Positions 36,467 through 45,870 of a stretch of 64,000 nt of DNA are shown here, piece after piece (position 1 is the stretch's first letter; each line of letters starts with the position of its first letter). Below the pieces are notes generated by a model. That model was not told the origin of the DNA. It did no database searches and saw nothing but the letters and a program-made list of their open reading frames with translations. The stretch is from CAZNPH01 sp964574985 (GTDB taxonomy: Bacteria; Bacteroidota; Bacteroidia; Bacteroidales; SM23-62): assembly GCA_964574985.1 (NCBI GenBank), contig CAZNPH010000006.1, forward strand, positions 62,001-126,000, given 5' to 3'. Both the position numbers and the translations under genes were made by a program.

Positions 36467-37441
36467 ATGAATCCACTCAGCAACATCAAAGAACCCATAC
36501 GGAATGAACTGAAAAGATTTGAATCGCATTTCAGCGCTTCAATGAAAAGCTCCATCCCGTTTCTTTCCCTGATTACCAATTTCATTCTGAGGAGGAAAGG
36601 CAAACAAATACGGCCCATGTTCGTTTTTCTTTCCGCCAAGCTCAACGGAGAGATCAACATGTCCACCTATCATGCGGCATCCCTGATCGAGTTGTTGCAT
36701 ACCGCCACCCTGATACACGATGATGTGGTGGATGAATCCTATGAAAGAAGGGGATATTTTTCCATCAATGCCATATGGAAATCCAAGGTAGCCGTTCTGA
36801 TCGGAGACTTTTTGCTCTCCAGAGGCCTGCTGATGGCCGTTGAAAAAAAGGAATATGATTTGCTTGAAATTGTTTCCGGGGCGGTTCGCGAAATGAGCGA
36901 AGGAGAATTACTACAGATACAAAAATCGAGGAAACTGAACATAACCCGGGAACAATATTTTGAGATCATCCGGAAAAAGACCGCCATGCTGATTGCCGCC
37001 TGCTGCCAGAGTGGTGCAAGATCGGTGGGTGTAAATCACGATATTCTACACCGGATGCAGTCTTTCGGTTTGAATGCCGGCATTGCATTCCAGATAAAGG
37101 ACGATCTTTTTGATTATCAGAAAAGGGGCATTACAGGAAAACCCACGGGCAACGACATCAAAGAAAAAAAGTTTACTCTCCCTCTGATCTATGCCCTTGA
37201 TCAATCATCAAACTCTGAAAAGCGGGAAATAATAAATATCATCCGCAAGAAAAACAACAACCATGCCTCCATCGACAGGATCCTGCAATTTGTTGATGAG
37301 AAAAACGGACTAGCCTATTCTGAAGAAATGATGATGGAATACAGGAACAAAGCACTGAATATTCTAAGAGACTTCCCCCGGAATGAGGCCCGGAATGCCC
37401 TGGAAGGGCTTGTCTGCTATACAGTCTCCAGGAAAAAATAG
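36467..37441 (+). CDS. trans-polyprenyl (octaprenyl-type) diphosphate synthase
   Basis: A 324-residue isoprenyl chain-elongating enzyme, likely supplying the side chain of menaquinone. It has GKQIRPMFVFLSA, the first Asp-rich motif LIHDDVVDES (FARM) and the second IKDDLFDY (SARM). Chain length cannot be read reliably, but the residues before the first motif (IELLHTATLIHDD) fit long-chain synthases. The start is chosen from the -7 box at 36432. It converges with uvrC. Confidence 0.92.
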   Translation: MNPLSNIKEPIRNELKRFESHFSASMKSSIPFLSLITNFILRRKGKQIRPMFVFLSAKLNGEINMSTYHAASLIELLHTATLIHDDVVDESYERRGYFSINAIWKSKVAVLIGDFLLSRGLLMAVEKKEYDLLEIVSGAVREMSEGELLQIQKSRKLNITREQYFEIIRKKTAMLIAACCQSGARSVGVNHDILHRMQSFGLNAGIAFQIKDDLFDYQKRGITGKPTGNDIKEKKFTLPLIYALDQSSNSEKREIINIIRKKNNNHASIDRILQFVDEKNGLAYSEEMMMEYRNKALNILRDFPRNEARNALEGLVCYTVSRKK

Positions 37442-37470
37442 ATTGATCGGCTAAAGCTCTGATAATCTAT
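37438..37470. terminator. hairpin between convergent genes
   Basis: A 7-bp stem (ATAGATT / AATCTAT) with a small inner GCT/AGC helix spans the gap between the stops of the polyprenyl synthase and uvrC genes. There is no strong T-run, so the terminator call is tentative. Confidence 0.3.
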
Positions 37471-39275
37471 ATCTTACCGGAATCATTCTTTTGAAAATGG
37501 TCCATCAGGATGCCGGTTTTGCTCTTCCCGATCAGATGAACCAGTTCATTTTTTTTTGCAGACCTGATCCGATCAAGGGAACCATATTTCAGGATCAGTT
37601 TTTCGCCTGTGGCCGGCCCGATCCCCCCTATGCGATCCAATTCGGAGCGAATCATTTCTTTTTCCCTTTTCTTCCGGTGAAAGGAAATCCCGAAACGATG
37701 GGCTTCATTTCTGATCTGCTGGATTGTTTTCAATGCCGGGGAATTTTTATCGATGTACAGGGGTACCGGATCATCCGGCAAAAAGACCTCCTCCAGCCTT
37801 TTTGCAATCCCTATCAGGGGTATGCGTTGTTCCAGACCCAGATTTTTCAGACTTTTCCTGGCAGCATTCAATTGCCCCTTTCCACCGTCAATGATCACCA
37901 GCTGCGGTAATTCCTTCTTTTCATCCAGCAGGCGTTTATATCTTCTGAGGATCACTTCGGCCATGGAAGCATAATCATCGATCCCCGGTACCGTTTTGAT
38001 GTTGTAATGCCGGTACTCCGATCTGCTTGGCTTGCCGTTTCTGAACACCACACATGCAGCTACTGGATTTTTCCCCTGGATATTCGAATTATCGAAACAT
38101 TCCATATATACCGGATTCTCTTTCAAGCCGAGATCTTTCCGGATTTGCTCCAAAACCCTGGATGATTTTTCTTCTTTCCTGGTTTTTTCTGTCTTTTTCA
38201 AATGTTCGAACATAAAATATTTTGCGTTCTTCTTTGACAATTCCAGCAATTTCTTTTTATCACCAAGCTTCGGGATTGTATACCTGACATTTTCCATGGT
38301 CATATCCGGTTGAAAGGGGGCGATGATTTCTCCTGTATTGCTTTTTGTTTTTTGCCTGATCTCGGTAATGGCGGTTGCCAGAAGATCTTCCTGACTCTCA
38401 TTCAGCTTTTTTTTCATAACCAGTGAGTGGGATTGTATTACCGAACCCCTGGATACCTTGATGAAATTTACAAACGCTTCATTTTCCCTGTCAACATAGG
38501 AGAAAACATCCACATCATGGATCCTGGCATTTACAATGGCTGACTTGCTGCGATATTTTTCAAGCAAGCTTAGCTTGTCCTTGATCATTTGTGCACGTTC
38601 AAAACGTTGCTCATTGGACAATATGACCATTTCTTTTTTCAGATACTCCAGAACCTCCTGGATATTCCCTTTCAATATGTTCCGGATCTGCTGAATGGAT
38701 TTCTGGTAAGATGCTTCATCCTGCAAACCTTCACAAGGCCCCGGACAATTGCCCAGGTGATATTCAAGGCAAACCTTGAACTTTTTTTGTTGTATACTTT
38801 CCCGGGTCAGTTTGTATTTACATGTCCTGAGCGGATAAAGCCTTCTGATCAGGTCAAGCAATGTCCTGACCATAACCACCGAAGTATAGGGCCCGTAATA
38901 TTCAGACCCGTCCTGTACAACATTCCGGGTATGAAATACCCTGGGGAAGGGTTCATTTTTGATGCAAATCCAGGGGAATGTCTTATCATCTTTCAGCTGT
39001 ACGTTATAGCGTGGCTGGTGGGCTTTGATCATGCTGTTTTCCAGCAATAACGCATCTGACTCATTCTCAACCACAAAATGTTTTACATCGGCTATTTTCT
39101 TTATCATTGTACTGAGCCGGGTGTGCGAAAGGGGTGATTTTTTGAAATAACTTGAAACCCGTTTTTTCAGATCCCTTGCCTTGCCAACATATAAGAGTTT
39201 CCCCTGAGCATCCAAATATTGATATACCCCGGGTTTATGAGGCAATACATCTATTTTTGATTTGATGTGTTCCAT
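37467..39275 (-). CDS. uvrC: excinuclease ABC subunit C
   Basis: UvrC makes both incisions around DNA damage in nucleotide excision repair. The 602-residue protein has an N-terminal GIY-YIG domain (GVYQYLDAQGKLLYVGKARD), a Cys-rich interdomain segment (CLEYHLGNCPGPCEG), a UVR motif (about 195-230), the RNase H-like endonuclease with MECFDNSNIQG and VIDGGKGQ, and C-terminal helix-hairpin-helix motifs (IGGIGPATGEKLI). Length is normal. Confidence 0.97.
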   Translation of the reverse strand: MEHIKSKIDVLPHKPGVYQYLDAQGKLLYVGKARDLKKRVSSYFKKSPLSHTRLSTMIKKIADVKHFVVENESDALLLENSMIKAHQPRYNVQLKDDKTFPWICIKNEPFPRVFHTRNVVQDGSEYYGPYTSVVMVRTLLDLIRRLYPLRTCKYKLTRESIQQKKFKVCLEYHLGNCPGPCEGLQDEASYQKSIQQIRNILKGNIQEVLEYLKKEMVILSNEQRFERAQMIKDKLSLLEKYRSKSAIVNARIHDVDVFSYVDRENEAFVNFIKVSRGSVIQSHSLVMKKKLNESQEDLLATAITEIRQKTKSNTGEIIAPFQPDMTMENVRYTIPKLGDKKKLLELSKKNAKYFMFEHLKKTEKTRKEEKSSRVLEQIRKDLGLKENPVYMECFDNSNIQGKNPVAACVVFRNGKPSRSEYRHYNIKTVPGIDDYASMAEVILRRYKRLLDEKKELPQLVIIDGGKGQLNAARKSLKNLGLEQRIPLIGIAKRLEEVFLPDDPVPLYIDKNSPALKTIQQIRNEAHRFGISFHRKKREKEMIRSELDRIGGIGPATGEKLILKYGSLDRIRSAKKNELVHLIGKSKTGILMDHFQKNDSGKI

Positions 39276-39307
39276 CTTTCCGGTTTATTCTACCAGCCGG
39301 GGCATTC

Positions 39308-40951
39308 TCAACGCGGCGTAACAAAAAGTTCCGTAAAAGCAAACTCATCAACATTGAACAATCCACGATCCCCTATTTTCAATTTTGGGATAACCAGGAG
39401 GGAAAGAAATGATAATGTCATAAAGGGAGCTGTAAACCGGCATCCCATGGAAGCTGCTTTTTTATTCAAAATGTCATATTGCCGGGCCACTGCCGGTGCA
39501 TCATCCAAAGCCATGAGTCCGGCTACCGGCAAAGGCAATGCAACCATTTCGTTCTCATCCCCGGCAGCAATCCCTCCTTTCATTTCGATGATCTTGTTGG
39601 TTACCCTGAGGATTTCATGATCTTCAACACCTGCCACAATAATGTTGTGGCTGTCATGCGCCACGCTCGAACCAAGGGCTCCTCCCTGAAGCCCGAAATT
39701 TTTAACAAATCCCACCGACGGTTTCGCGGGTTTATACCGGTTTACGACAATGACCTTTAAAATATCCCGCTCCGTATCCGAACCGACAGGTTTTCCGAGC
39801 TGACCGGCAACACATTGTTTTTCCGCTGTATACAGTTGCTTGTCAAAGGCTTCGATTACACGCATTTTTTCCTGGGTGGCAATTCGTTGGATATCTTCTT
39901 TCTGCACGGGTTTTGGATTGAAATGGTTGACAGCACTTTTCTCTATTTTCGGGAATTGCACCGATCCCCGGTCAAATACCATATTCCCCTTTATGCATGT
40001 TTTCAATACTTTCATGCTTTTCAGATCTGAAACCACAATAAAATCTGCAGGGTCCCCTTCCCGTAGCAATCCCGTATCCAATCCGTAATGCTCAACAGGA
40101 TTTTTTGAAGCCGCACGTAAAATATTGAAAAGATCCAAACCAGCTTGAATTCCTTTCTTTACCATTCGTTCGATGTGTCCTTTGATAAGATCATCGGGAT
40201 GAATATCGTCACAGCACAACATGGTGCTTTCCGGATATTGATCGATCAAATGGCAGAGGCCATCAAAACTTCCAGCCGCACTACCTTCCCTGATTATGAT
40301 CTTCATGCCCGATTCTATCTTCTCCCTGGCCTCATCCGGATCAGTGCATTCGTGATCTGTTTGTATCCCTGCCGATATATATATCTGTAAATCTTCCCCC
40401 CTTAGTCCGGGTGCATGTCCGTCTGCTTTCTTCCCGTATTTTGCAGCCAAAGCAACCCTTTCCCTGAATTTTTTGTCTCCTGAAACAACCGCCGGGAAAT
40501 TCATCACTTCGCCCAAAAAATGAATATCTTTTCTTTGCAGCAATTTCTCTATATCCCCATTTTCCAAACGTGCACCTGACGTTTCATATTCAGTGGCCGG
40601 AACGCAGGAAGGAACCCCGAAATAAAACCCGAAAGGCACTTTTTTCCCATTTTCGATCATGAATCTAATTCCTTTTTCACCAAGCACATTGGCTATTTCA
40701 TGCGGATCTGCAACCGCTGCCACCGTGCCTTTCTTTATAGCCTCCCGCGCAAATTCAGCCGGCGTCAGCATGGAACTTTCAATGTGCACATGTGCATCCA
40801 CAAAACCCGGCAGAATATAACCCGGTTCGCATGTCCCTTTTTCCCTGATACGCATAATCCCTCCATTTTGTATGCTGATCTCTGCCTTGTAAATTCTTTC
40901 ATTCTCCAAATCGATCACATTCCCCGATATGGAAAATTTACTTTTATTCAT
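39308..40951 (-). CDS. ade: adenine deaminase
   Basis: This deaminates adenine to hypoxanthine in purine salvage. The 547-residue protein has the metal-site motif GFVDAHVHIESSML, the ADP-type DPHEIANVLG, DGHAPGL, and the C-terminal domain with AHDSHNIIVAG and GGIAAGDENE that is specific to the Ade family. It lies on the same strand as uvrC, with 32 bases between, and follows the palindrome at the end of mnmG. Confidence 0.93.
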   Translation of the reverse strand: MNKSKFSISGNVIDLENERIYKAEISIQNGGIMRIREKGTCEPGYILPGFVDAHVHIESSMLTPAEFAREAIKKGTVAAVADPHEIANVLGEKGIRFMIENGKKVPFGFYFGVPSCVPATEYETSGARLENGDIEKLLQRKDIHFLGEVMNFPAVVSGDKKFRERVALAAKYGKKADGHAPGLRGEDLQIYISAGIQTDHECTDPDEAREKIESGMKIIIREGSAAGSFDGLCHLIDQYPESTMLCCDDIHPDDLIKGHIERMVKKGIQAGLDLFNILRAASKNPVEHYGLDTGLLREGDPADFIVVSDLKSMKVLKTCIKGNMVFDRGSVQFPKIEKSAVNHFNPKPVQKEDIQRIATQEKMRVIEAFDKQLYTAEKQCVAGQLGKPVGSDTERDILKVIVVNRYKPAKPSVGFVKNFGLQGGALGSSVAHDSHNIIVAGVEDHEILRVTNKIIEMKGGIAAGDENEMVALPLPVAGLMALDDAPAVARQYDILNKKAASMGCRFTAPFMTLSFLSLLVIPKLKIGDRGLFNVDEFAFTELFVTPR

Positions 40952-40991
40952 TATACATAATTCATTGATTTTCTTAAACTTGTAAAATCAC

Positions 40992-41019
40992 GATGATTGT
41001 TCCACGTGGAACAATCATC
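40992..41019. other. parS: perfect 28-bp palindrome containing a parS-type partition site
   Basis: The 28 bases read identically on both strands, with no loop. The core, TGTTCCACGTGGAACA at 40998-41013, matches the ParB-binding site parS in its GGAAC form. The palindrome overlaps the mnmG stop codon (41015-41017) and lies in the 63-base gap before ade. parS sites cluster near the replication origin and are often found around mnmG/gidA. An alternative reading as a transcription terminator of mnmG is possible, but the sequence is far more exact than a terminator needs and has no adjoining T-run. Confidence 0.7.
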
Positions 41020-42889
41020 TGCCCAGGAATATGAGTATCATATTGATGTCAGCCGGTGATACACCGCTAATCCGCCCCGCCTGCCCTAAGGTTGCTGGTT
41101 TAATCCTTTTTAATTTTTGCCTGGCTTCTGTTGAAATTGAGGAAATTTTATTATAATCCAATTTTTCCGGTATGTTTATTTTTTCCAGTCTTTTCATTTT
41201 ATGTACCAATGCTTCTTCTCTTTCTATATATCCTGCATATTTAACCTTTATTTCCACAGAACGTATAATTTCCAATTTCCTGCTTCCCAATGAATCAACT
41301 ATTCCTTTTATTGGCTTACTATAAGGTATTAAATGATAAAAATTTATCTGTGGTCGTAATAATAAATCAATGGCCTTCACTTTTTGCTTTATTCTTGATG
41401 TTCCCAGGGCGTCCAAAACTTCATTGATTGCTTCCGGCTGAATACTTTCCTTTTTCAGCCAATGAATCATTTCATCCCTTGCTTTCATCTTTTCATTGAC
41501 CAGTTGTACCCTTTCCTTTCCCGCCAACCCGATTGCATGACTAATCCCGGACAGTCTTTCATCAGCATCATCCTGCCTGAGCAGCAACCTGAATTCAGCC
41601 CTTGATGTAAACATTCTGTATGGCTCATCCACCCCTTTGGTTACCAGGTCATCGATTAATACGCCAATATAAGCCTGTTCCCTTGTGAGCGAAAATTCCC
41701 CCTCACCCTTGATCTTCAGATGGGCATTGATCCCGGCCATGATCCCCTGGCCTCCTGCTTCTTCATATCCTGTGGTACCATTGATTTGACCTGCGAAATA
41801 CAAATCTTCAATTATTTTCGTTTCCATACTTCTTTTCAACTGCACCGGTGGAAAATAATCATACTCGATGGCATAACCCGGTCTGAACATTTTTGCATTT
41901 TTCATCCCGTCAATTTTTCTCAATGCCTTGTATTGTATTTCCCAGGGAAGGGAACTTGAAAAGCCGTTGATATAGTATTCGATGGTATTTTCACCTTCCG
42001 GTTCCACAAACAGCATGTGCCTGTCTTTTTCCGGAAAGGTTACGATCTTGGTTTCTATGCTTGGGCAATATCTCGGTCCGATGCTTTTTATGGTTCCGTC
42101 ATACAACGGCGACCGGTCCAGTCCCTTCCTCAGCTCTTCATGCACTTCTTCGTTGGTATATACAATGTAGCAGCTTTTATGATTTCCATAGTCCACTTCA
42201 TAATCCAGAAAAGAGAATTTTTCTCCTTCATGGTCACCCTTTTGCTCCGTCAATTTGCTGAAATCAACCGTTCTTCCGTCTATTCTTGCTGGTGTGCCCG
42301 TTTTCATTCTTCCTGCCTCAAAACCCAGTTTCATCAATTGCTCTGTCAGTCCTTCCGATGGCCTTTCTCCCGCCCTTCCTCCGGGGATCTTTTTTTCTCC
42401 CACATGCATCAATCCATTCAGAAAAGTTCCGTTCGTCAATATTACGGCCTTTGATCTGAATTCCATGCCCATTCTTGTTCTGATCCCCCGTACCGCCTTT
42501 CTTTGTACCAATATCCCCTTTACTGTATCCTGCCAAAAGTCAATGTTTTCTGTCTCTTCCAGCGTTTTTCTCCATATTCTTGAAAACTTCATCCTGTCAC
42601 ATTGTGCTCTCGGGCTCCATAAAGCAGGTCCTTTGGATTTATTCAGCATTCTGAATTGTATCATGCTCTTGTCGGTTACAATGCCCGAATAACCTCCCAG
42701 CGCATCGATTTCCCGTATGATCTGCCCCTTGGCAATACCCCCCATCGCGGGATTGCATGACATCCCGGCCATTTTGGTCATGTCCATGGTAATCAACAAG
42801 ACCTTCGATCCCATATTGGCCGCCGCCGCTGCCGCTTCGCAACCAGCATGGCCGGCTCCAACTACGATTACATCGTATTCTTCTTCCAT
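41015..42889 (-). CDS. mnmG: tRNA uridine 5-carboxymethylaminomethyl modification enzyme MnmG
   Basis: With MnmE, MnmG installs the cmnm5 group on wobble uridine of several tRNAs. The 624-residue FAD protein has VGAGHAGCEAA near residue 11, CNPAMGGIAKG, MLNKSKGPALWSPRAQCDR with a conserved Cys, TGYEEAGGQGIMAGINA and a helical C-terminus with EAREALVHKMKR-like segments (here REEALVHKMKRLEKI). mnmE is not in the window. It is downstream of ybeY; its stop is embedded in the parS palindrome. Confidence 0.97.
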   Translation of the reverse strand: MEEEYDVIVVGAGHAGCEAAAAAANMGSKVLLITMDMTKMAGMSCNPAMGGIAKGQIIREIDALGGYSGIVTDKSMIQFRMLNKSKGPALWSPRAQCDRMKFSRIWRKTLEETENIDFWQDTVKGILVQRKAVRGIRTRMGMEFRSKAVILTNGTFLNGLMHVGEKKIPGGRAGERPSEGLTEQLMKLGFEAGRMKTGTPARIDGRTVDFSKLTEQKGDHEGEKFSFLDYEVDYGNHKSCYIVYTNEEVHEELRKGLDRSPLYDGTIKSIGPRYCPSIETKIVTFPEKDRHMLFVEPEGENTIEYYINGFSSSLPWEIQYKALRKIDGMKNAKMFRPGYAIEYDYFPPVQLKRSMETKIIEDLYFAGQINGTTGYEEAGGQGIMAGINAHLKIKGEGEFSLTREQAYIGVLIDDLVTKGVDEPYRMFTSRAEFRLLLRQDDADERLSGISHAIGLAGKERVQLVNEKMKARDEMIHWLKKESIQPEAINEVLDALGTSRIKQKVKAIDLLLRPQINFYHLIPYSKPIKGIVDSLGSRKLEIIRSVEIKVKYAGYIEREEALVHKMKRLEKINIPEKLDYNKISSISTEARQKLKRIKPATLGQAGRISGVSPADINMILIFLGR

Positions 42890-42910
42890 GTTTTCTTCCC
42901 GATCCTATTT

Positions 42911-43339
42911 TTACCGTCTCTTTCCTGCATACAATCGTAAGCATTCATTTTCCTTTTCCTTCATTATTTTCATCTCTTTTTCATCCTTATCACGGTATCC
43001 CGCCAGATGCAATATCCCGTGCGCCATAACCCGCATCATCTCTTCCTCTTCATTCACGCAGTATTTTTCAGCATTTTCCCGCACCCTTTCAAGACTGATG
43101 AAAACATCACCGCTTACAATATTCCCCGATCCATAATCAAACGCGATTACATCGGTTAAAACATCTTTTTTCAGGAATTTCCTGTTGATTTCAAGCAGCC
43201 GCCGATCTGTAGTAAAAATGATGTTAATTTCGCCGGCCTGTTTCTGTTCTGCTTCGCAGATATCCCCGATCCACCTTTTTCTTTTCCTTTTTCCTCGTAA
43301 CCCGTACCCTATATCTTCGGCATGAAAATATATGCTCAA
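42911..43339 (-). CDS. ybeY: endoribonuclease YbeY (rRNA maturation)
   Basis: YbeY is a zinc endoribonuclease needed for 16S rRNA 3'-end processing and ribosome quality control. The 142-residue product has VIAFDYGS in mid-protein and the metal motif HGILHLAGYRDKDEKEM. The usual third His of HxxxHxxGxDH is replaced by the KD form common in Bacteroidota. The gene is 21 bases upstream of mnmG, as is usual in the phylum. Confidence 0.92.
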   Translation of the reverse strand: MSIYFHAEDIGYGLRGKRKRKRWIGDICEAEQKQAGEINIIFTTDRRLLEINRKFLKKDVLTDVIAFDYGSGNIVSGDVFISLERVRENAEKYCVNEEEEMMRVMAHGILHLAGYRDKDEKEMKIMKEKENECLRLYAGKRR

Positions 43340-43342
43340 ATC

Positions 43343-43738
43343 CTATAAATTGAACTCCAAATTAACAATCCGTCCTTTATCCAGAAATTCAATCCGGTCT
43401 GACAGTTTTTCCATTAAGAAAACCCCTCTTCCACTTACCTTCTCAATGTTTTCCGGTGCTGTAGGATCGGGGATTTCCCTGTAATTGAATCCCTGCCCCT
43501 GATCCTCTACCGTAAGTATCAGTTTCTTTCCTTTATTGCTGAATTTAATCTTTACCGGTTTTCTTTCATCCATTTTATTTCCATGCAAAATTGCATTATT
43601 TGCTGCCTCCAAAGTGGCGATCAGTACATTTCCATAGATTTCCTCACTCAATTTACATTCGGTGGATACTTCATCCACGAATTTTTCCACCTTTCTCAGA
43701 TTATCCACCTTTGAACCGATTTTTAGCTTTTTTTCCAT
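43343..43738 (-). CDS. RsbW-like ATP-binding protein (anti-sigma/serine kinase type)
   Basis: A 131-residue HATPase of the GHKL fold, with the N-box LEAANNAILHGN, the G1 box EDQGQGF and the G2 box SGRGVFLME. These stand-alone domains usually act as serine kinases or anti-sigma factors. No sigma factor or STAS-domain partner gene is adjacent. Only 3 bases separate it from ybeY. It comes at the start of a compact set of leftward genes; the 84-base gap before it is AT-rich. Confidence 0.82.
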   Translation of the reverse strand: MEKKLKIGSKVDNLRKVEKFVDEVSTECKLSEEIYGNVLIATLEAANNAILHGNKMDERKPVKIKFSNKGKKLILTVEDQGQGFNYREIPDPTAPENIEKVSGRGVFLMEKLSDRIEFLDKGRIVNLEFNL

Positions 43739-43822
43739 TTCACATACACTTTCTTAGCCCTTATACTTATATTTTCCATTTTTGTTTCCATTTTTAGATG
43801 ATTTTTTTTTGTCTAACCAATT

Positions 43823-45055
43823 TTATTTGCTGCTGAGCCATTTTTCAGGATCCAGTTTTTGCATTTCTTCCCATATTTCTACATGCAAAACGGTCGCGTT
43901 TTCTTTTTTTTCAGTATATACTGTTCCCAATATCTGCTTTGTTCGTACATGATCACCCTTTTTTACCCGTACATCCACCAGATTGTGATACACCGTCAGA
44001 AAATTTCCATGCCGTATTATTACGGTTGAATTCGCCCCCAGGATCCCGAACACCCGGGTTACTGTCCCTTCAAACAGTGCCCGTGCCTTTTCACCTTCCA
44101 CGGTACTTATATCGATTCCATTGTTTTCTATGATGATTTCCCGGACCACCGGATGATTTTGTTTCCCGAACTTTCCCGTGATGATCCCCCTTTCCGTCGG
44201 CCAGGGCAATTTTCCTTTATTATCCCTGAAATTGTCAGACAATGCCTTTTCCGCCGGGGTTAACCTCTCGTAAATGCTCATTTCTTTCGCTTTCCTGGTT
44301 TCTTCAGCGATGATCCGTTCAATCTCCTCCTCCAGTTTCCGGTTGATTTGTTCTTTTCTTTTGATTTCGTTTTTCAATCTCTTCTCCTGTTTTCTTATTT
44401 CCCCTACGGAGGCGATCTTTTCCTGTTTTTCTGACCGTAAAATCTCTTTCTCCTTTCTTTTTTGTATGATCAACTTTTCCTTTTCCTTTTTGTGTCCGAT
44501 CAATTCTCCAATATGCCCTGTTAATTCATTTTTTACCTCCCCGATCATCCGTGCCTGCTTTTTTCTTAATTGCGAATATTCCTGCAGATATTTCATTCTT
44601 CTGTAGGCCTGATTAAAATTTTCCGAGGACAGAATAAATATGATCCTGTCGTAACTTTTCATGTTCTTATATGAATAATATATCAATTTCCCATATTCAT
44701 CCCGCAGCTTTTTCAAATCTTTTTCCATCACTTCCACGATTCTTTCTTTTTCCCTTATTTCCTCCTCCAATATTCCGGTTTCTTCTTCTATTGTTTTGAT
44801 CAATTGATCTCTGAGCTGTATCCTCCTTTCTATCAAACGGATACGGTGACCCGTGCTTCTCCTTGTTTTCTTTGCTTCATCGAGCAATTTCGTGGCATAT
44901 TCTATTTCCGATTCATTTTTCTTTTTTCTTGTTTCAAGCTCTTCCCTTGTTTGACCGTATACATTGACCAATGCATTCATGATCAATATTCCCGTGATCA
45001 ATGTAACTCCCATGAATTTGCTGCACATGCTGGTATTTTTCTTTTCAGTGTGCAT
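43823..45055 (-). CDS. EnvC-like murein hydrolase activator (M23/LytM domain, degenerate)
   Basis: A 410-residue secreted protein: signal peptide (about 15-36), a long Lys/Glu/Arg-rich coiled coil (about 38-255), then a LytM domain from GKLPWPTERGIITGKFG. Two zinc ligands seem lost: where active M23 enzymes have HxGxD the sequence reads NNGIDIS, and the HxH motif reads VLHVEIW. This is the pattern of EnvC, which activates amidases rather than cutting peptidoglycan. It follows the DUF4292 gene by 14 bases. The coding strand is extremely purine-rich because of the coiled coil. Confidence 0.85.
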   Translation of the reverse strand: MHTEKKNTSMCSKFMGVTLITGILIMNALVNVYGQTREELETRKKKNESEIEYATKLLDEAKKTRRSTGHRIRLIERRIQLRDQLIKTIEEETGILEEEIREKERIVEVMEKDLKKLRDEYGKLIYYSYKNMKSYDRIIFILSSENFNQAYRRMKYLQEYSQLRKKQARMIGEVKNELTGHIGELIGHKKEKEKLIIQKRKEKEILRSEKQEKIASVGEIRKQEKRLKNEIKRKEQINRKLEEEIERIIAEETRKAKEMSIYERLTPAEKALSDNFRDNKGKLPWPTERGIITGKFGKQNHPVVREIIIENNGIDISTVEGEKARALFEGTVTRVFGILGANSTVIIRHGNFLTVYHNLVDVRVKKGDHVRTKQILGTVYTEKKENATVLHVEIWEEMQKLDPEKWLSSK

Positions 45056-45069
45056 GATCTTCTTCGGTA

Positions 45070-45870
45070 TTACAGTTCCGAAACACGATATCCCCCCGGT
45101 ACCACAAATTCCGCCCGTATTTTTTCATTCAGCACCAATCCGCCCATTTCCAGCTTTAACCTGCTTACACCTCCGTCCTTGCTCATTTCCATTTGTATTT
45201 TCCCGGGCAAGCCACCCACTTTGGATTCTCCTCCCTCATATCCTTCATACATTACATCGATTCTGGCCTTTAATCGTGGGTCAATATATTGAAGCTTCCT
45301 GATATTCAAATCATTTTCTTCAACCGTATATTCACCTTCCACGTATTTACCGTGAACACCTTCTTCAATCAGCCGGAAACGGTAGCTTCCTGTTACTTGC
45401 TGCGCATATTTCCTCATACTGCTCATACCTGAAAAATATTCTCCCATGAGCAATGCCTCCAGTTTTCCGTAACCTACCTCCATATTGAACTTCTCCATGA
45501 ATTTTTGCCAGCTCCCCCGGTAATAATTCTTTTCCATCCTGTGCAAAATTTTTACGCTGTCCTTATAAATAAATAATCTTGCCGCTTCCAGTCCGGTGAT
45601 CGGGGTCACTGATATCAGGATCAAACTATCCCTGATAATACCCATGGATCCCCTGCCCCCAACCGTTCTGTCCGGATTGGTATAGGTGAAATTTATCCTT
45701 TTGTATTTTACGCTTTGTATTTCCGAATTCTCCATTTCCCGGCTCAGTATGATGTCGGATACGGCCATCCTCCCCCTCATATACTTTGTTTCCTTTATTT
45801 CCTTTTTGACCCCGCAGGATACAGGCAACAGCAATACCGCAGCCAGCCAGCATGCAATAACTTTATTCAT
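45070..45870 (-). CDS. DUF4292 lipoprotein
   Basis: A 266-residue lipoprotein (MNKVIACWLAAVLLLPVSCG, lipid Cys at about 19). The body fits the DUF4292 family of Bacteroidota, a LolA/LppX-like half-barrel of beta strands such as DSLILISVTPITGLEAARLFI. The open frame begins 15 codons earlier, but the lipobox position favours the ATG at 45870, which overlaps the end of the TPR gene by 8 bases. The family always stands next to the TPR and EnvC-like genes and may take part in outer-membrane or cell-wall assembly; this is inferred from gene order. Confidence 0.83.
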   Translation of the reverse strand: MNKVIACWLAAVLLLPVSCGVKKEIKETKYMRGRMAVSDIILSREMENSEIQSVKYKRINFTYTNPDRTVGGRGSMGIIRDSLILISVTPITGLEAARLFIYKDSVKILHRMEKNYYRGSWQKFMEKFNMEVGYGKLEALLMGEYFSGMSSMRKYAQQVTGSYRFRLIEEGVHGKYVEGEYTVEENDLNIRKLQYIDPRLKARIDVMYEGYEGGESKVGGLPGKIQMEMSKDGGVSRLKLEMGGLVLNEKIRAEFVVPGGYRVSEL

